Notes under the pieces: model-generated
What the model was told of the DNA's origin: nothing
The model's input: only the letters and a program-made list of their open reading frames with translations
The model's database searches: none
Made by a program: the position numbers and the translations under genes
Source: Paenibacillus polymyxa M1
GTDB taxonomy: Bacteria > Bacillota > Bacilli > Paenibacillales > Paenibacillaceae
Direction: 5' to 3'
DNA length: 64,000 nucleotides
NCBI RefSeq assembly: GCF_000237325.1
Contig: NC_017542.1
Span: forward strand, 2,452,501 to 2,516,500
Shown here: piece after piece, positions 32,324 through 41,308 of the stretch
Layout: every line of letters starts with the position of its first letter
How positions within the stretch are numbered: the stretch's first letter is position 1

Positions 32324-34393
32324 ATGGTACAAAGTCTATGGAATTCTTCACAAGCATCTGAGCAGAAAAGCACGCTGGAACAACTCGTATACCGTTCTAA
32401 CCTGATTGGCACAGATAGGAGCGTGTGCAACTGGGGAGGCGGCAATACTTCGGCCAAAACAACGATACAGGATTTCCGCGGGCGTGAAGTGGAAGTGATG
32501 TACGTCAAGGGCAGCGGTTCCGATCTTGCAACAATGAAAGCGCATAACTTCACAGGGCTTCGTATGGAGGATATTCGTCCACTGTTTGAACGGGAAGATA
32601 TGTCTGACGAGGATATGGTCGCATATTTGGCGAACTGTATGATAGATGCCAAGCATCCGCGTGCTTCAATTGAGACACTACTACACGCATTTTTGCCTTT
32701 TAAGCATGTCGATCATACACATCCGGACGCGATTATCAGCTTATGCTGTGCGCATAACGGCAAGGAAATCGCTAAGGAAATTTTCGGTGATCGTTTTGTA
32801 TGGGTACCCTATATCCGTCCCGGCTTTAAGCTGTCGAAAATGATTGCCCAAGGGGTACTCGATCATCCACAAGCTGAGTTGGTATTGATGGAAAAGCATG
32901 GCCTGGTTACGTGGGGAGACACATCCGAAGCGGCTTATGCCAAAACGATCGAAATCATCCAAGAAGCAGAAAGCTATATTAAAGCTCACCAAGAGGAAAA
33001 GCAGGGGTTTGGAGGCGCAAAATATAAAGCGCTTACTTCGGAGGAGCGCCGCAGCATAGTGTCCCAGGTCATGCCATCCGTCCGGGGTGCAGTCAGTGAT
33101 GAGAAAAAGATGATCCTCACCTTTGATGACGCGGAGGATGTGTTGGAGTTTGTGAACGGCCTGGATTCTAGTGCTTTATCCCAGGTTGGAGCAGCATGCC
33201 CGGATCATCTGGTTCATACCAAAATGAAACCGCTCTATGTAGATTGGACACCGGATATAGAGGATGTTGAGGGGCTGAAAGTTAAGCTTGCCGAGGGTAT
33301 AGCAGCCTATAAAGAGCAGTACCAAGCTTATTTCGAGCGTAATCGACATGAAGGAGACGTGAGATTTGAAGCAGCGCCGCGTGTAATCTTGATTCCGGGT
33401 GTAGGGATGATCAACACAGGCAAAAGCTGGAGTAATGCACAGGTAAGTGGTGCCTTGTATCATCGTGCTATTGCTGTCATGCGAGGAGCAACGGCGTTAG
33501 GGGAGTTTGTTTCGCTCAGTGAAAATGAATCTTACAACGTGGAATACTGGCCGCTGGAGCTTTACAAGCTGTCACTGGCGCCAGCAGAAGCGGAATTTTC
33601 ACGCAAAATTGCGTTCATTACAGGCGGTGCAGGCGGAATCGGCAGTGCAACTGCACGGCGTTTGGTAGATGAAGGTGCGCATGTCGTATTGGCAGACCTC
33701 AATCTGGAAGGTGCGCAAAAAATAGCCGCAGACATAAACAGCAGTTACGGTGAAAACCGTGCCATCGCCGTAAAAATGGATGTGACGCAGGAAGATCAGA
33801 TTCAGGCTGCCTATGCCGAAACGGCGCTAACCTATGGTGGTGTAGATATTATCGTAAACAATGCAGGTCTTGCTACATCCAGTCCGTTCGATGAAACGTC
33901 ATTAAAGGAATGGAATTTAAACGTGAACGTGCTGGGAACAGGCTATTTTCTGGTCGCGCGCGAAGCGTTCAAGCTGATGAAGGAACAGACACTTGGCGGT
34001 AGCATGGTGTTCGTTGGTTCCAAAAACTCAGTCTACGCGGGCAAAAATGTAACGGCCTACAGCTCGGTTAAGGCGCTGGAGGTGCATCTGGCCCGTTGTA
34101 TTGCCGCAGAAGGCGGGGAATACGGTATCCGCGTAAACACCATTTTGCCAGATGCAATTTTGCAAGGCTCGGCGATCTGGAACTCCAATTGGCGTAACGA
34201 GCGAGCCGCTGCCTACGGCATCGAGCCAGACCAGCTGGAGGAGCATTACCGCAAGCGAACGACGCTGCTGGTTAACATTTACCCGCAGGATATCGCGGAG
34301 GGCATAGCCTTTTTCGCCTCATCCAAGGCGGAAAAAACGACAGGCTGTATGCTGACCATCGACGGCGGTGTACCCGCAGCCTTTACACGCTAG
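32324..34393 (+). CDS. bifunctional rhamnulose-1-phosphate aldolase / lactaldehyde dehydrogenase (YuxG/RhaEW type)
   Basis: 689 residues, the same length as Bacillus YuxG. The N-terminal class II aldolase domain (about 1-430) has the zinc-binding His cluster in HVDHTHPDAI near residue 137. The C-terminal short-chain dehydrogenase domain (about 430-689) has the NAD motif GGAGGIGSAT and the catalytic Tyr/Lys in AYSSVKA. The aldolase splits L-rhamnulose-1-phosphate into dihydroxyacetone phosphate and L-lactaldehyde; the dehydrogenase oxidises lactaldehyde to lactate. The ATG at 32324 follows TTGGAGG and gives the known N-terminus. It is first in the rhamnose cluster but separated from rhaI by 268 bases with an operator. 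Confidence 0.92.
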   Translation: MVQSLWNSSQASEQKSTLEQLVYRSNLIGTDRSVCNWGGGNTSAKTTIQDFRGREVEVMYVKGSGSDLATMKAHNFTGLRMEDIRPLFEREDMSDEDMVAYLANCMIDAKHPRASIETLLHAFLPFKHVDHTHPDAIISLCCAHNGKEIAKEIFGDRFVWVPYIRPGFKLSKMIAQGVLDHPQAELVLMEKHGLVTWGDTSEAAYAKTIEIIQEAESYIKAHQEEKQGFGGAKYKALTSEERRSIVSQVMPSVRGAVSDEKKMILTFDDAEDVLEFVNGLDSSALSQVGAACPDHLVHTKMKPLYVDWTPDIEDVEGLKVKLAEGIAAYKEQYQAYFERNRHEGDVRFEAAPRVILIPGVGMINTGKSWSNAQVSGALYHRAIAVMRGATALGEFVSLSENESYNVEYWPLELYKLSLAPAEAEFSRKIAFITGGAGGIGSATARRLVDEGAHVVLADLNLEGAQKIAADINSSYGENRAIAVKMDVTQEDQIQAAYAETALTYGGVDIIVNNAGLATSSPFDETSLKEWNLNVNVLGTGYFLVAREAFKLMKEQTLGGSMVFVGSKNSVYAGKNVTAYSSVKALEVHLARCIAAEGGEYGIRVNTILPDAILQGSAIWNSNWRNERAAAYGIEPDQLEEHYRKRTTLLVNIYPQDIAEGIAFFASSKAEKTTGCMLTIDGGVPAAFTR

Positions 34394-34519
34394 GAAGCCA
34401 AGGAAGGCAGTCCAATAGAACACTTAGGATCATAGCGAACTAATTTAATGTACTAATTTACTGCAATAATCTAGGCCACAAGCCCATAGTACGAAGAGGT
34501 TTTTAATTAGTTTCAAACA

Positions 34520-34548
34520 CGTAAATAAGTTGTGTTAACTTATTTACG
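34520..34548. promoter_or_regulatory. perfect inverted repeat upstream of the rhamnose isomerase gene
   Basis: CGTAAATAAGT (34520-34530) is repeated inverted as ACTTATTTACG (34538-34548) around a 7-base spacer. No T run follows, so it is not a terminator. The 29-base symmetric site sits 114 bases before rhaI and is a good candidate operator for the DeoR-family regulator encoded at 37375. Confidence 0.7.
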
Positions 34549-34661
34549 CGCGAATGCCTTTATATACACGCTAACACTTTAAAATAAAAGTGACTTTATG
34601 GGTGGTCAGCAGCGGATCGGCCTCCCCCCATAACTCACTTACTTTTCAAGGAGGAACCACG

Positions 34662-35882
34662 ATGAGTGACAAAGCGTACGCCTTATTTGAGGAGCAGCAA
34701 CAACAACGGGGTATTGACCTGGAGCAAGTAAAGACCAAGCTGAAAGCGCTAAGCATAGAAACACCGTCCTGGGGATATGGCGACTCAGGTACACGTTTTA
34801 AAGTCTTTCAGAAAACGGGCGTGCCGCGTGATCCGTTCGAAAAGCTGGAGGATGCCGCACAGGTTCATGCCTTGACAGGCTTGTGTCCGTCCGTTGCCAT
34901 TCACATCCCGTGGGATAAAGTAGACAATTACGGTAAGCTTCGCAGTCATGCCGAAAGTCTTGGCCTGCAGATTGGGGCCGTAAATCCCAATCTGTTTCAA
35001 GACGAGGACTACATGCTCGGTAGTGTTACGAATGTAGACCCGGCAATCCGCCGCAAGGCTATCAACCATTTACTGGAATGCGTGGATATTGCAAAGGAAA
35101 CGGGCTCCAACGATTTTAGCTTATGGTTCGCAGACGGAACGAATTATCCCGGTCAGGGGGACATTCGCAAACGCAAAAATTGGATGTTGGAGGCACTCAG
35201 CGAAATGTATAAGGCGCTCACGCCAGACATGCGTATGCTGATTGAATACAAGGCGTTTGAGCCGGCCTTTTACCATACGGATATTGCCGATTGGGGCATG
35301 GCGTACCATTATGCGACCAAGTTAGGGCCGCAGGCACAGGTGCTGGTGGATACAGGGCATCATCTGCCGGGGGCCAACGTGGAGCATATTGTTGCGTTTT
35401 TAATGGATGAGAAACGACTGGGCGGCTTTCATTTTAACAGTTATAAATATGCGGATGATGATTTGATCGTGGGTTCTGCCAATCCGTATGAGCTGTTTTT
35501 AATCTTTTACCAAATTTTGAACGCAGCTCAGGATGTTGATGCAGATATCCGCCATACCGTTGATAAAATTGCTTATTTGATCGACCAGTCGCACAATATC
35601 GAACCCAAAATTCCGGCCATGATTCGCTCGGTACTGAATGTGCAGACTCAATATGCGAAGGCACTCTTGATTAATCATGCAGAGGTGGAGGAAGCGTCGA
35701 GCCGTCAGGATGTGCTGGGTGCGGAGGATGCGGTACGCCAAGCATTTGAGTTTGATGTGGCCCCGTTGCTTAAAGCGATCCGTGAAGAGCAAGGATTACC
35801 TGCAGATCCAATGAAAGCCTACTTGGCGTCTGAGTATGGTACGCAGATTTTGCAAAGAGGCAAGGGTGGTGCGAGCTGGTGA
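34662..35882 (+). CDS. rhaI: L-rhamnose isomerase (RhaI type)
   Basis: 406 residues of a TIM-barrel metal-dependent isomerase of the RhaI group rather than the Escherichia coli RhaA group. Conserved metal and substrate residues are visible in LIEYKAFEPAFYHTD (Glu), VLVDTGHHLPG (Asp, His) and GGFHFNSYKYADDDL (His, Asp). It converts L-rhamnose to L-rhamnulose in the cytoplasm. The ATG at 34662 follows AAGGAGG. Its stop overlaps the rhaB start by 4 bases (GTGA), showing a tight operon. Confidence 0.93.
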   Translation: MSDKAYALFEEQQQQRGIDLEQVKTKLKALSIETPSWGYGDSGTRFKVFQKTGVPRDPFEKLEDAAQVHALTGLCPSVAIHIPWDKVDNYGKLRSHAESLGLQIGAVNPNLFQDEDYMLGSVTNVDPAIRRKAINHLLECVDIAKETGSNDFSLWFADGTNYPGQGDIRKRKNWMLEALSEMYKALTPDMRMLIEYKAFEPAFYHTDIADWGMAYHYATKLGPQAQVLVDTGHHLPGANVEHIVAFLMDEKRLGGFHFNSYKYADDDLIVGSANPYELFLIFYQILNAAQDVDADIRHTVDKIAYLIDQSHNIEPKIPAMIRSVLNVQTQYAKALLINHAEVEEASSRQDVLGAEDAVRQAFEFDVAPLLKAIREEQGLPADPMKAYLASEYGTQILQRGKGGASW

Positions 35883-37354
35883 GCATCCTCGCTTATGATT
35901 TGGGAGCAAGCAGCGGCAGAGTTCTACTCGGAAAATTGACAGATTCACGTATCGTGGTGGAAGAAATCCACCGCTTTTCCAATGATCCGGTCAAGGTTGG
36001 GGAGCGTCTGCACTGGGATATATTGCGTCTCTATCACGAGGTTCAGCAAGGATTGCTCAAAGCCAAGCATATGGGAATGAATCCATCCAGCCTGGCGATT
36101 GACTCCTGGGCGGTCGATTTTGGACTGATTGGAGAAACCGGAGAATTGCTAGGCAACCCTTATCATTATCGGGATTGGCACACCCATGGAGTAATGGAAG
36201 AAGTACAGGAACAACTGGGAAAAGAGTTTATTTTCCAGCGTACAGGTATTCAGTTTTTGACGTTTAATACGATTTATCAGCTGGCTGCTATGCGAAATGC
36301 AAGATCACCCTTGCTAGAGCAGGCGGAACATTTTCTGATGATCCCTGATTTGCTGCGGTATTTTCTGACAGGTGAAATGTATCATGAGTTTTCGAATGCA
36401 ACCAGCACGCAATTATATCATCCGTTACAGCAAAAATGGGATGATGAGCTTTTGTCCGGAATCAACATTCCCCGCTCTTGGTTTGGAGAGGTACTGGAGC
36501 CGGGAAGTGTTGCAGGTACAATCCGTTCATCGGTCATGACGGATCTGGGCATTGGAGCGATTCCTGTGATTGCAGTAGCAGAGCATGACACAGGATCAGC
36601 AGTGGCGGCCGTGCCTGCGCTAGAGCGGTCCTTTGCGTACTTGAGCTGCGGAACATGGTCCCTGATGGGAACGGAGACCGCACAGCCAGTTATCAATGAT
36701 GATACGCTTCGATTTAATTTTACAAATGAAGGCGGCGTGGGCCGAACCTACAGGTTGCTAAAAAATATCATGGGGCTGTGGATACTACAGGAGGCGTGCA
36801 GAGAGTGGGAGCGGCAGGGAAACTCTTATTCCTTTCCTGAATTGGTTCATATGGCAGAACAGGCTCCAGCGTTCACTTGTTTGATTGACCCGGATGATGA
36901 ACTGTTTTTGCATGCCGGAGATATGAAAACACGCATACGCCAATACTGCCGCAATACCGGGCAGCCATTGCCGGAAACGCCGGGCGAAATTACACGCTGT
37001 ATTCTGGAAAGTCTGGCGTTAAAGTATCGTTACATTTTGGAGCTTACAGAACGAGTGTCAGGACAGCGTTTTAATGGCTTACATATGGTCGGCGGTGGGA
37101 TTCAAAATCGCTTGCTGTGCCAATGGACGGCCAACTCGATTCAAAAACCCGTATGGGCGGGCCCCGCAGAAGCGAGCGCAATCGGCAATCTTGCGGTACA
37201 ATGGATGACACAGGGAAAGTTCGCCGATATATGGGAAGCACGCCGGGTGATTGCGGATTCGATTACCGTAGAGGAATATGAATCTGCCGAGTCAGAAGCG
37301 TGGGAGGATGCCTACGGGCAGTTCCGGCGGGTGACAGGACTTTTTGTACATTAA
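35879..37354 (+). CDS. rhaB: rhamnulokinase
   Basis: 491 residues of the FGGY carbohydrate-kinase family. The N-terminal phosphate loop region reads ILAYDLGASSGRVL, the substrate region IDSWAVDFGL carries the catalytic-type Asp, and the C-terminal ATP-binding region reads HMVGGGIQNRLLCQ and GPAEASAIGN. It phosphorylates L-rhamnulose at O1. The GTG start at 35879 overlaps the rhaI stop. Confidence 0.93.
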   Translation: MSILAYDLGASSGRVLLGKLTDSRIVVEEIHRFSNDPVKVGERLHWDILRLYHEVQQGLLKAKHMGMNPSSLAIDSWAVDFGLIGETGELLGNPYHYRDWHTHGVMEEVQEQLGKEFIFQRTGIQFLTFNTIYQLAAMRNARSPLLEQAEHFLMIPDLLRYFLTGEMYHEFSNATSTQLYHPLQQKWDDELLSGINIPRSWFGEVLEPGSVAGTIRSSVMTDLGIGAIPVIAVAEHDTGSAVAAVPALERSFAYLSCGTWSLMGTETAQPVINDDTLRFNFTNEGGVGRTYRLLKNIMGLWILQEACREWERQGNSYSFPELVHMAEQAPAFTCLIDPDDELFLHAGDMKTRIRQYCRNTGQPLPETPGEITRCILESLALKYRYILELTERVSGQRFNGLHMVGGGIQNRLLCQWTANSIQKPVWAGPAEASAIGNLAVQWMTQGKFADIWEARRVIADSITVEEYESAESEAWEDAYGQFRRVTGLFVH

Positions 37355-37374
37355 AGATGTGGAGTGAGATTGTC

Positions 37375-38133
37375 ATGCTGGTCGCAGAAAGATATGAGAT
37401 GATTGTGCAGCTCGTGAATGAAAGAGGAAGCATACGGGTGTCCGAATTGAGTGAGCTATGTAAAGTAACGGAAGAAACGATTCGCCGCGATCTGGATCGT
37501 CTGGAGCAGGCGGGACGACTGCGCCGTTCACATGGGGGAGCGGTTAGTGTCAAAAACGAGCAGCCTGAAACGCCCTATGCGGTACGGGAAATTATGAACG
37601 CAGAGGAAAAGCGTCGGATTGCTGAGGAAGCGGTCAAGCAGATTCAGCCGCATGATCGCATTTTGCTGGATGCCAGTACGACTGCCTGGTATATGGCGTC
37701 TAGTCTGCCGGATATTCCTTTAACGATACTGACGAATTCGATTCGGGTAGCTACAGAGCTGGCAGGTAAGGAAAAAATCGAGGTTATTTCGACGGGAGGT
37801 CAGCTGCTTCAACGTTCACTATCGTTCGTAGGCCCGCTCGCAGAGCGTTCATTAGAAACTTATTATGTAGATAAGCTGTTTTTTTCCAGTCAGGGAGTTC
37901 ATCTGGATCGTGGCATTAGTGAATCGAATGAGCTGCAAGCTCGTTTGAAGCAGAAAATGGTCAGCATTGCAGATCGCGTGATTTTACTGGCAGATGCGAG
38001 CAAATTCGGGCAGCAGGCGTTTACACATGTGGTGAACTTGTCGCAAGTGTCCGAAATTATCACAGATTCGCGGTTGTCGGACCCGATTCGCAGTCAGCTC
38101 GCAGAGCTGTCCATCCCGGTTACGATTGTGTAA
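37375..38133 (+). CDS. DeoR-family regulator of the rhamnose operon
   Basis: 252 residues. An N-terminal DeoR helix-turn-helix (VSELSELCKVTEETIRRDL near residues 21-39) is followed by the signature GRLRRSHGGAV and a sugar-phosphate-binding C-terminal domain with the conserved LDASTTAWYMA and TNS stretch. GGAGTGAG precedes the ATG at 37375, 20 bases after rhaB. It most likely represses the rhamnose genes and is released by a rhamnose catabolite such as rhamnulose-1-phosphate; its site may be the palindrome at 34520. Confidence 0.88.
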   Translation: MLVAERYEMIVQLVNERGSIRVSELSELCKVTEETIRRDLDRLEQAGRLRRSHGGAVSVKNEQPETPYAVREIMNAEEKRRIAEEAVKQIQPHDRILLDASTTAWYMASSLPDIPLTILTNSIRVATELAGKEKIEVISTGGQLLQRSLSFVGPLAERSLETYYVDKLFFSSQGVHLDRGISESNELQARLKQKMVSIADRVILLADASKFGQQAFTHVVNLSQVSEIITDSRLSDPIRSQLAELSIPVTIV

Positions 38134-38190
38134 GCATGTAGTTTCCGGGGTGAGGTCGCTCTGCGGTTCATTTGATCTTACGATCGCTGT

Positions 38191-38243
38191 TGCAGCGGGA
38201 TTCTCTGGTGAGTATGACCTATATAGGTAAGAATCCCGCTGCA
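38191..38243. promoter_or_regulatory. perfect 14-bp inverted repeat between the DeoR gene and lutA
   Basis: TGCAGCGGGATTCT (38191-38204) and AGAATCCCGCTGCA (38230-38243) are perfectly complementary with a 25-base loop. No T run follows directly, so a simple terminator is unlikely unless it acts with other factors. It may be an operator, an mRNA-processing or stability hairpin, or a leader structure ahead of lutABC. Confidence 0.65.
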
Positions 38244-38299
38244 AGCTATGCTTATGATGAAAGTTTTCTTTTGGAAAATGGACGGAAGGGGTGTATCGT

Positions 38300-39028
38300 A
38301 TGAAGGTATCTTTATTTATTACCTGCCTGAGTGATGCGATTTATCCCAAGGTAGGGGAAGCGATGGCCCGCTTGCTTGCCAGATATGGTGTCGAGCTGGA
38401 ATTTCCCAAGGTGCAGACATGCTGCGGGCAGCCGTCCTATAACAGCGGCTATTGGGATGAAACAAGGGCTGCTGCAAAAACGATTTTGAAAGCGTTTAAT
38501 GACAGTGATTTTGTTGTAGCTCCTTCCGGTTCCTGCACATATATGATTCATCATTACCCGGAGTTGTTTAAGGATGAGCCTGAGTGGCTGGATTCGGCAC
38601 GGAGACTGGAGCAAAAGACGTATGAGTTTACACAATTTATGGTACAGGTGCTTGGCGTGACCGATGTGGGCGCGTCTTTTCCTCATACGGTAACCTACCA
38701 TCCGTCTTGTCATGGAACACGTTTGCTCGGCGTAAAAGAGGAACCGATGAAGCTGCTTGGCAGTGTAAAGGGTTTGCAATTAGTGCCGCTTCCTTTTGCT
38801 GAGGACTGCTGTGGGTTTGGTGGTACTTTTGCGGTAAAAATGCCCGATATTTCGGGAGCGATGGTGACTGAAAAAGTGGACCATATCAGGGAGACGGAAG
38901 CTGAGGTGCTGGTCGGACTGGACATGGCCTGTTTGATGAACATCGCCGGAAATCTCAGATATCGGGAAGAGCCAGTTCGGGTAATGCATCTGGCAGAGCT
39001 GCTGTATGAAGGGGTGAAGCACGCATGA
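38300..39028 (+). CDS. lutA: L-lactate utilisation iron-sulfur protein LutA
   Basis: 242 residues of the CCG-domain family. Two cysteine-rich motifs are present, QTCCGQPSYNSG near residue 36 and DCCGFGGTF near residue 173, which bind the iron-sulfur cofactor. LutABC together oxidise L-lactate to pyruvate. The ATG at 38300 is preferred to the GTG nine bases upstream because its N-terminus (MKVSLFITCLSD) matches relatives. The gene overlaps lutB by 4 bases. Confidence 0.92.
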   Translation: MKVSLFITCLSDAIYPKVGEAMARLLARYGVELEFPKVQTCCGQPSYNSGYWDETRAAAKTILKAFNDSDFVVAPSGSCTYMIHHYPELFKDEPEWLDSARRLEQKTYEFTQFMVQVLGVTDVGASFPHTVTYHPSCHGTRLLGVKEEPMKLLGSVKGLQLVPLPFAEDCCGFGGTFAVKMPDISGAMVTEKVDHIRETEAEVLVGLDMACLMNIAGNLRYREEPVRVMHLAELLYEGVKHA

Positions 39029-40545
39029 CCGCTGTACATACCCATTCTTTGAACCAAAAGGTCAAAGAACGTGCAGAGCTGGCTCTAAATGACGATTTTC
39101 TACGGAATGCAGTTCGTTTCACTACCGAGCGACTGCGCAACGGTAAACGGGTAGCTTCTGAGCAGCATGGAAATTGGGAGGAATGGCGTGAGCGGGGGCG
39201 CCAAATTCGGCTTCATACCATTGCCCATCTGGACTATTACTTAAATCTATTTGTAGAAAATGCCCGTGCCAACGGGGTGCATATCCATTTTGCCGACACA
39301 GCTGTGGATGCTGTACGCATTACACTGGACATTGCTGCGCATAATCAAGCACGTTCTGTCGTCAAATCCAAGTCGATGGTGTCGGAGGAGCTGCATTTGA
39401 ATCAGGCGCTGGAAGGTGCGGATATCGAGACGATTGAAAGTGATCTCGGTGAGTACATTATTCAACTGGCAGGAGAGGCGCCATCTCATATCGTAATCCC
39501 TGCGATTCACAAAAACCGTTATCAGATTGCCGAGCTGCTGTCCAAAGAAGCGGGGGAGGAGTTGTCCGCAGATACGACGATTTTGGCGGGCTTTGTCCGC
39601 AAAAAGCTGCGTGAAAAGTTTCTAGATGCGGATATTGGCATGACAGGCTGCAATTTTGCCATTGCTGAGACGGGTTCCATGGTCCTGTTTGAAAATGAAG
39701 GCAACGCTCGTATGGTTTCCACTCTGCCCAAAACGCAAATCACACTGATGGGTATGGAGCGGATTATTCCATCCTGGACAGATTTGGAGGTGATGGCTAC
39801 ATTGCTGCCACGCTCCGCTACCGGACAAAAGCTGACTATGTATATGTCGGGGATTTCAGGACCCCGGCGCAGCCAGGATGCCGATGGACCGGAGGAAATG
39901 CACATTATCATCGTAGATAACGGGCGTTCGCTTCAGCTAGGCAATCCCGAATTTCAGGAGCTGTTAAATTGTATTCGCTGCGGTGCTTGTCTGAACGCTT
40001 GTCCGGTGTACCGACACATTGGGGGACACGCGTATGGCGGGACATACAGTGGTCCTATTGGTGCAGTGCTTACGCCTGCCCTTCACGGCAACATCGAAGA
40101 GTGGAACGATATAGCGAGTGCGTCCAGCTTGTGTGGGGCGTGTTATGAAGCCTGTCCGGTCAAAATACCACTGCATGATATGCTGGTTTATTTGCGTAGA
40201 CGCAAGGTGGAGGCGGGAAAAGGGGATAATCTAGAGACGGCAGCGATGAAAGGTTTTGCGTCAGTAGTTTCCAGCTCAAAGCGATTCGCTGCGGCGATCC
40301 GACTCGGACAGATCGCACAGAAAGCGGTCGTTCGTAAGGGAGAAATTACTCTTAAGCTCGGCCCCTTAAAAGGCTGGAATACGTACCGTGTGGCCCCTAG
40401 TCTGGCAAAAAAATCCTTCCGTCAGCACTGGAACACACTGGCGCGTGAGCTGGAGCAGGAACGCAAGGTCATGCATCGGGACATTCTCAGCCGAATGGAG
40501 ACGATCTTGGCGGATAGAAGAAAAGGAGGGGTGCAGCATGAATGA
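39025..40545 (+). CDS. lutB: L-lactate utilisation iron-sulfur protein LutB
   Basis: 506 residues. An N-terminal LUD domain (about 60-300) is followed by two 4Fe-4S binding motifs, CIRCGACLNACPVY near residue 316 and CGACYEACPV near residue 372, and a C-terminal domain. It is the electron-transfer core of the LutABC complex. Start and stop overlap lutA and lutC, so the three genes are translationally coupled. Confidence 0.93.
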   Translation: MTAVHTHSLNQKVKERAELALNDDFLRNAVRFTTERLRNGKRVASEQHGNWEEWRERGRQIRLHTIAHLDYYLNLFVENARANGVHIHFADTAVDAVRITLDIAAHNQARSVVKSKSMVSEELHLNQALEGADIETIESDLGEYIIQLAGEAPSHIVIPAIHKNRYQIAELLSKEAGEELSADTTILAGFVRKKLREKFLDADIGMTGCNFAIAETGSMVLFENEGNARMVSTLPKTQITLMGMERIIPSWTDLEVMATLLPRSATGQKLTMYMSGISGPRRSQDADGPEEMHIIIVDNGRSLQLGNPEFQELLNCIRCGACLNACPVYRHIGGHAYGGTYSGPIGAVLTPALHGNIEEWNDIASASSLCGACYEACPVKIPLHDMLVYLRRRKVEAGKGDNLETAAMKGFASVVSSSKRFAAAIRLGQIAQKAVVRKGEITLKLGPLKGWNTYRVAPSLAKKSFRQHWNTLARELEQERKVMHRDILSRMETILADRRKGGVQHE

Positions 40546-41293
40546 ACAGCGTAATCCTTCTGCGCAAGCAAAAGCGGAGCATGAGGCGTGGCTTCATCAA
40601 ATGCTGTCAGAATCCCGTGTCAAGCAGGCACGCTTTATGGAGGGCATTGCGGCGCGCCTCAAGCGTCCGCGGCAGACGGAGCCACCGATGCAGCCGTTTC
40701 GCGGCGCACCAGCGTTTTGGCACGAATTCGAATGGAGTGCGGAGCAGCGCATCGAGGAGTTCACCGCCAACTTTACAAGTGTTGGCGGACATGTCGTGCG
40801 TCTGCCGGATCTGAAGGAGACGGCAGACTGGATCGCGCACAAGGCGCGCGAACTGGGAGCGGTCTATATCGTCCGGCAGAATGAGCCGGACCTGGAGGCG
40901 CTCCAGTTGGAAGCAGCGCTGCCGGAAGTCCGACTGTCGGTGTGGAACACCGATCCAGCCGAAGACTGGAAGGCACGCGCCGCGGAGGCCGATATCGGCA
41001 TGGTCATAGCCGATGAGGCCGCCGCCTATACCGGCTCGGTAGCAGTGCTATCCTCGCCGGAGAAGGGGCGCTCGGTCAGTCTGCTGCCGACCGTGCTGAT
41101 CATTCTCCTGCCCGTGGAGCGTCTGCGAACACGACTGGGCGAGATTTTAAGCCGCTTTGACGAAGCAGGGCGCGAGCAATTGCCCGCAGGCATTCATTTT
41201 ATTACTGGACCGAGCCGCTCGTCCGATATTGAAAATGACTTGACGATCGGCGTACACGGACCGGGTATCGTTTATACGTTGTTGATTGGTTAG
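40538..41293 (+). CDS. lutC: lactate utilisation protein LutC
   Basis: 251 residues of the LUD domain family. The C-terminal half has the typical VIADEAAAYTGSVAVLSS and ITGPSRSSDIENDLTIGVHGP motifs. The ATG at 40538 follows AAGGAGGGG and overlaps lutB by 8 bases. The middle of this gene is richer in GC than its neighbours, with several CGCG stretches. LutC completes the LutABC L-lactate oxidising system. Confidence 0.92.
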   Translation: MNEQRNPSAQAKAEHEAWLHQMLSESRVKQARFMEGIAARLKRPRQTEPPMQPFRGAPAFWHEFEWSAEQRIEEFTANFTSVGGHVVRLPDLKETADWIAHKARELGAVYIVRQNEPDLEALQLEAALPEVRLSVWNTDPAEDWKARAAEADIGMVIADEAAAYTGSVAVLSSPEKGRSVSLLPTVLIILLPVERLRTRLGEILSRFDEAGREQLPAGIHFITGPSRSSDIENDLTIGVHGPGIVYTLLIG

Positions 41294-41308
41294 CGTTACA
41301 CTGCCCGT

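Noticed and set aside
34563..34576. cre-like site upstream of rhaI
   Set aside because: The best match has about three mismatches to the consensus, which is too weak to claim.
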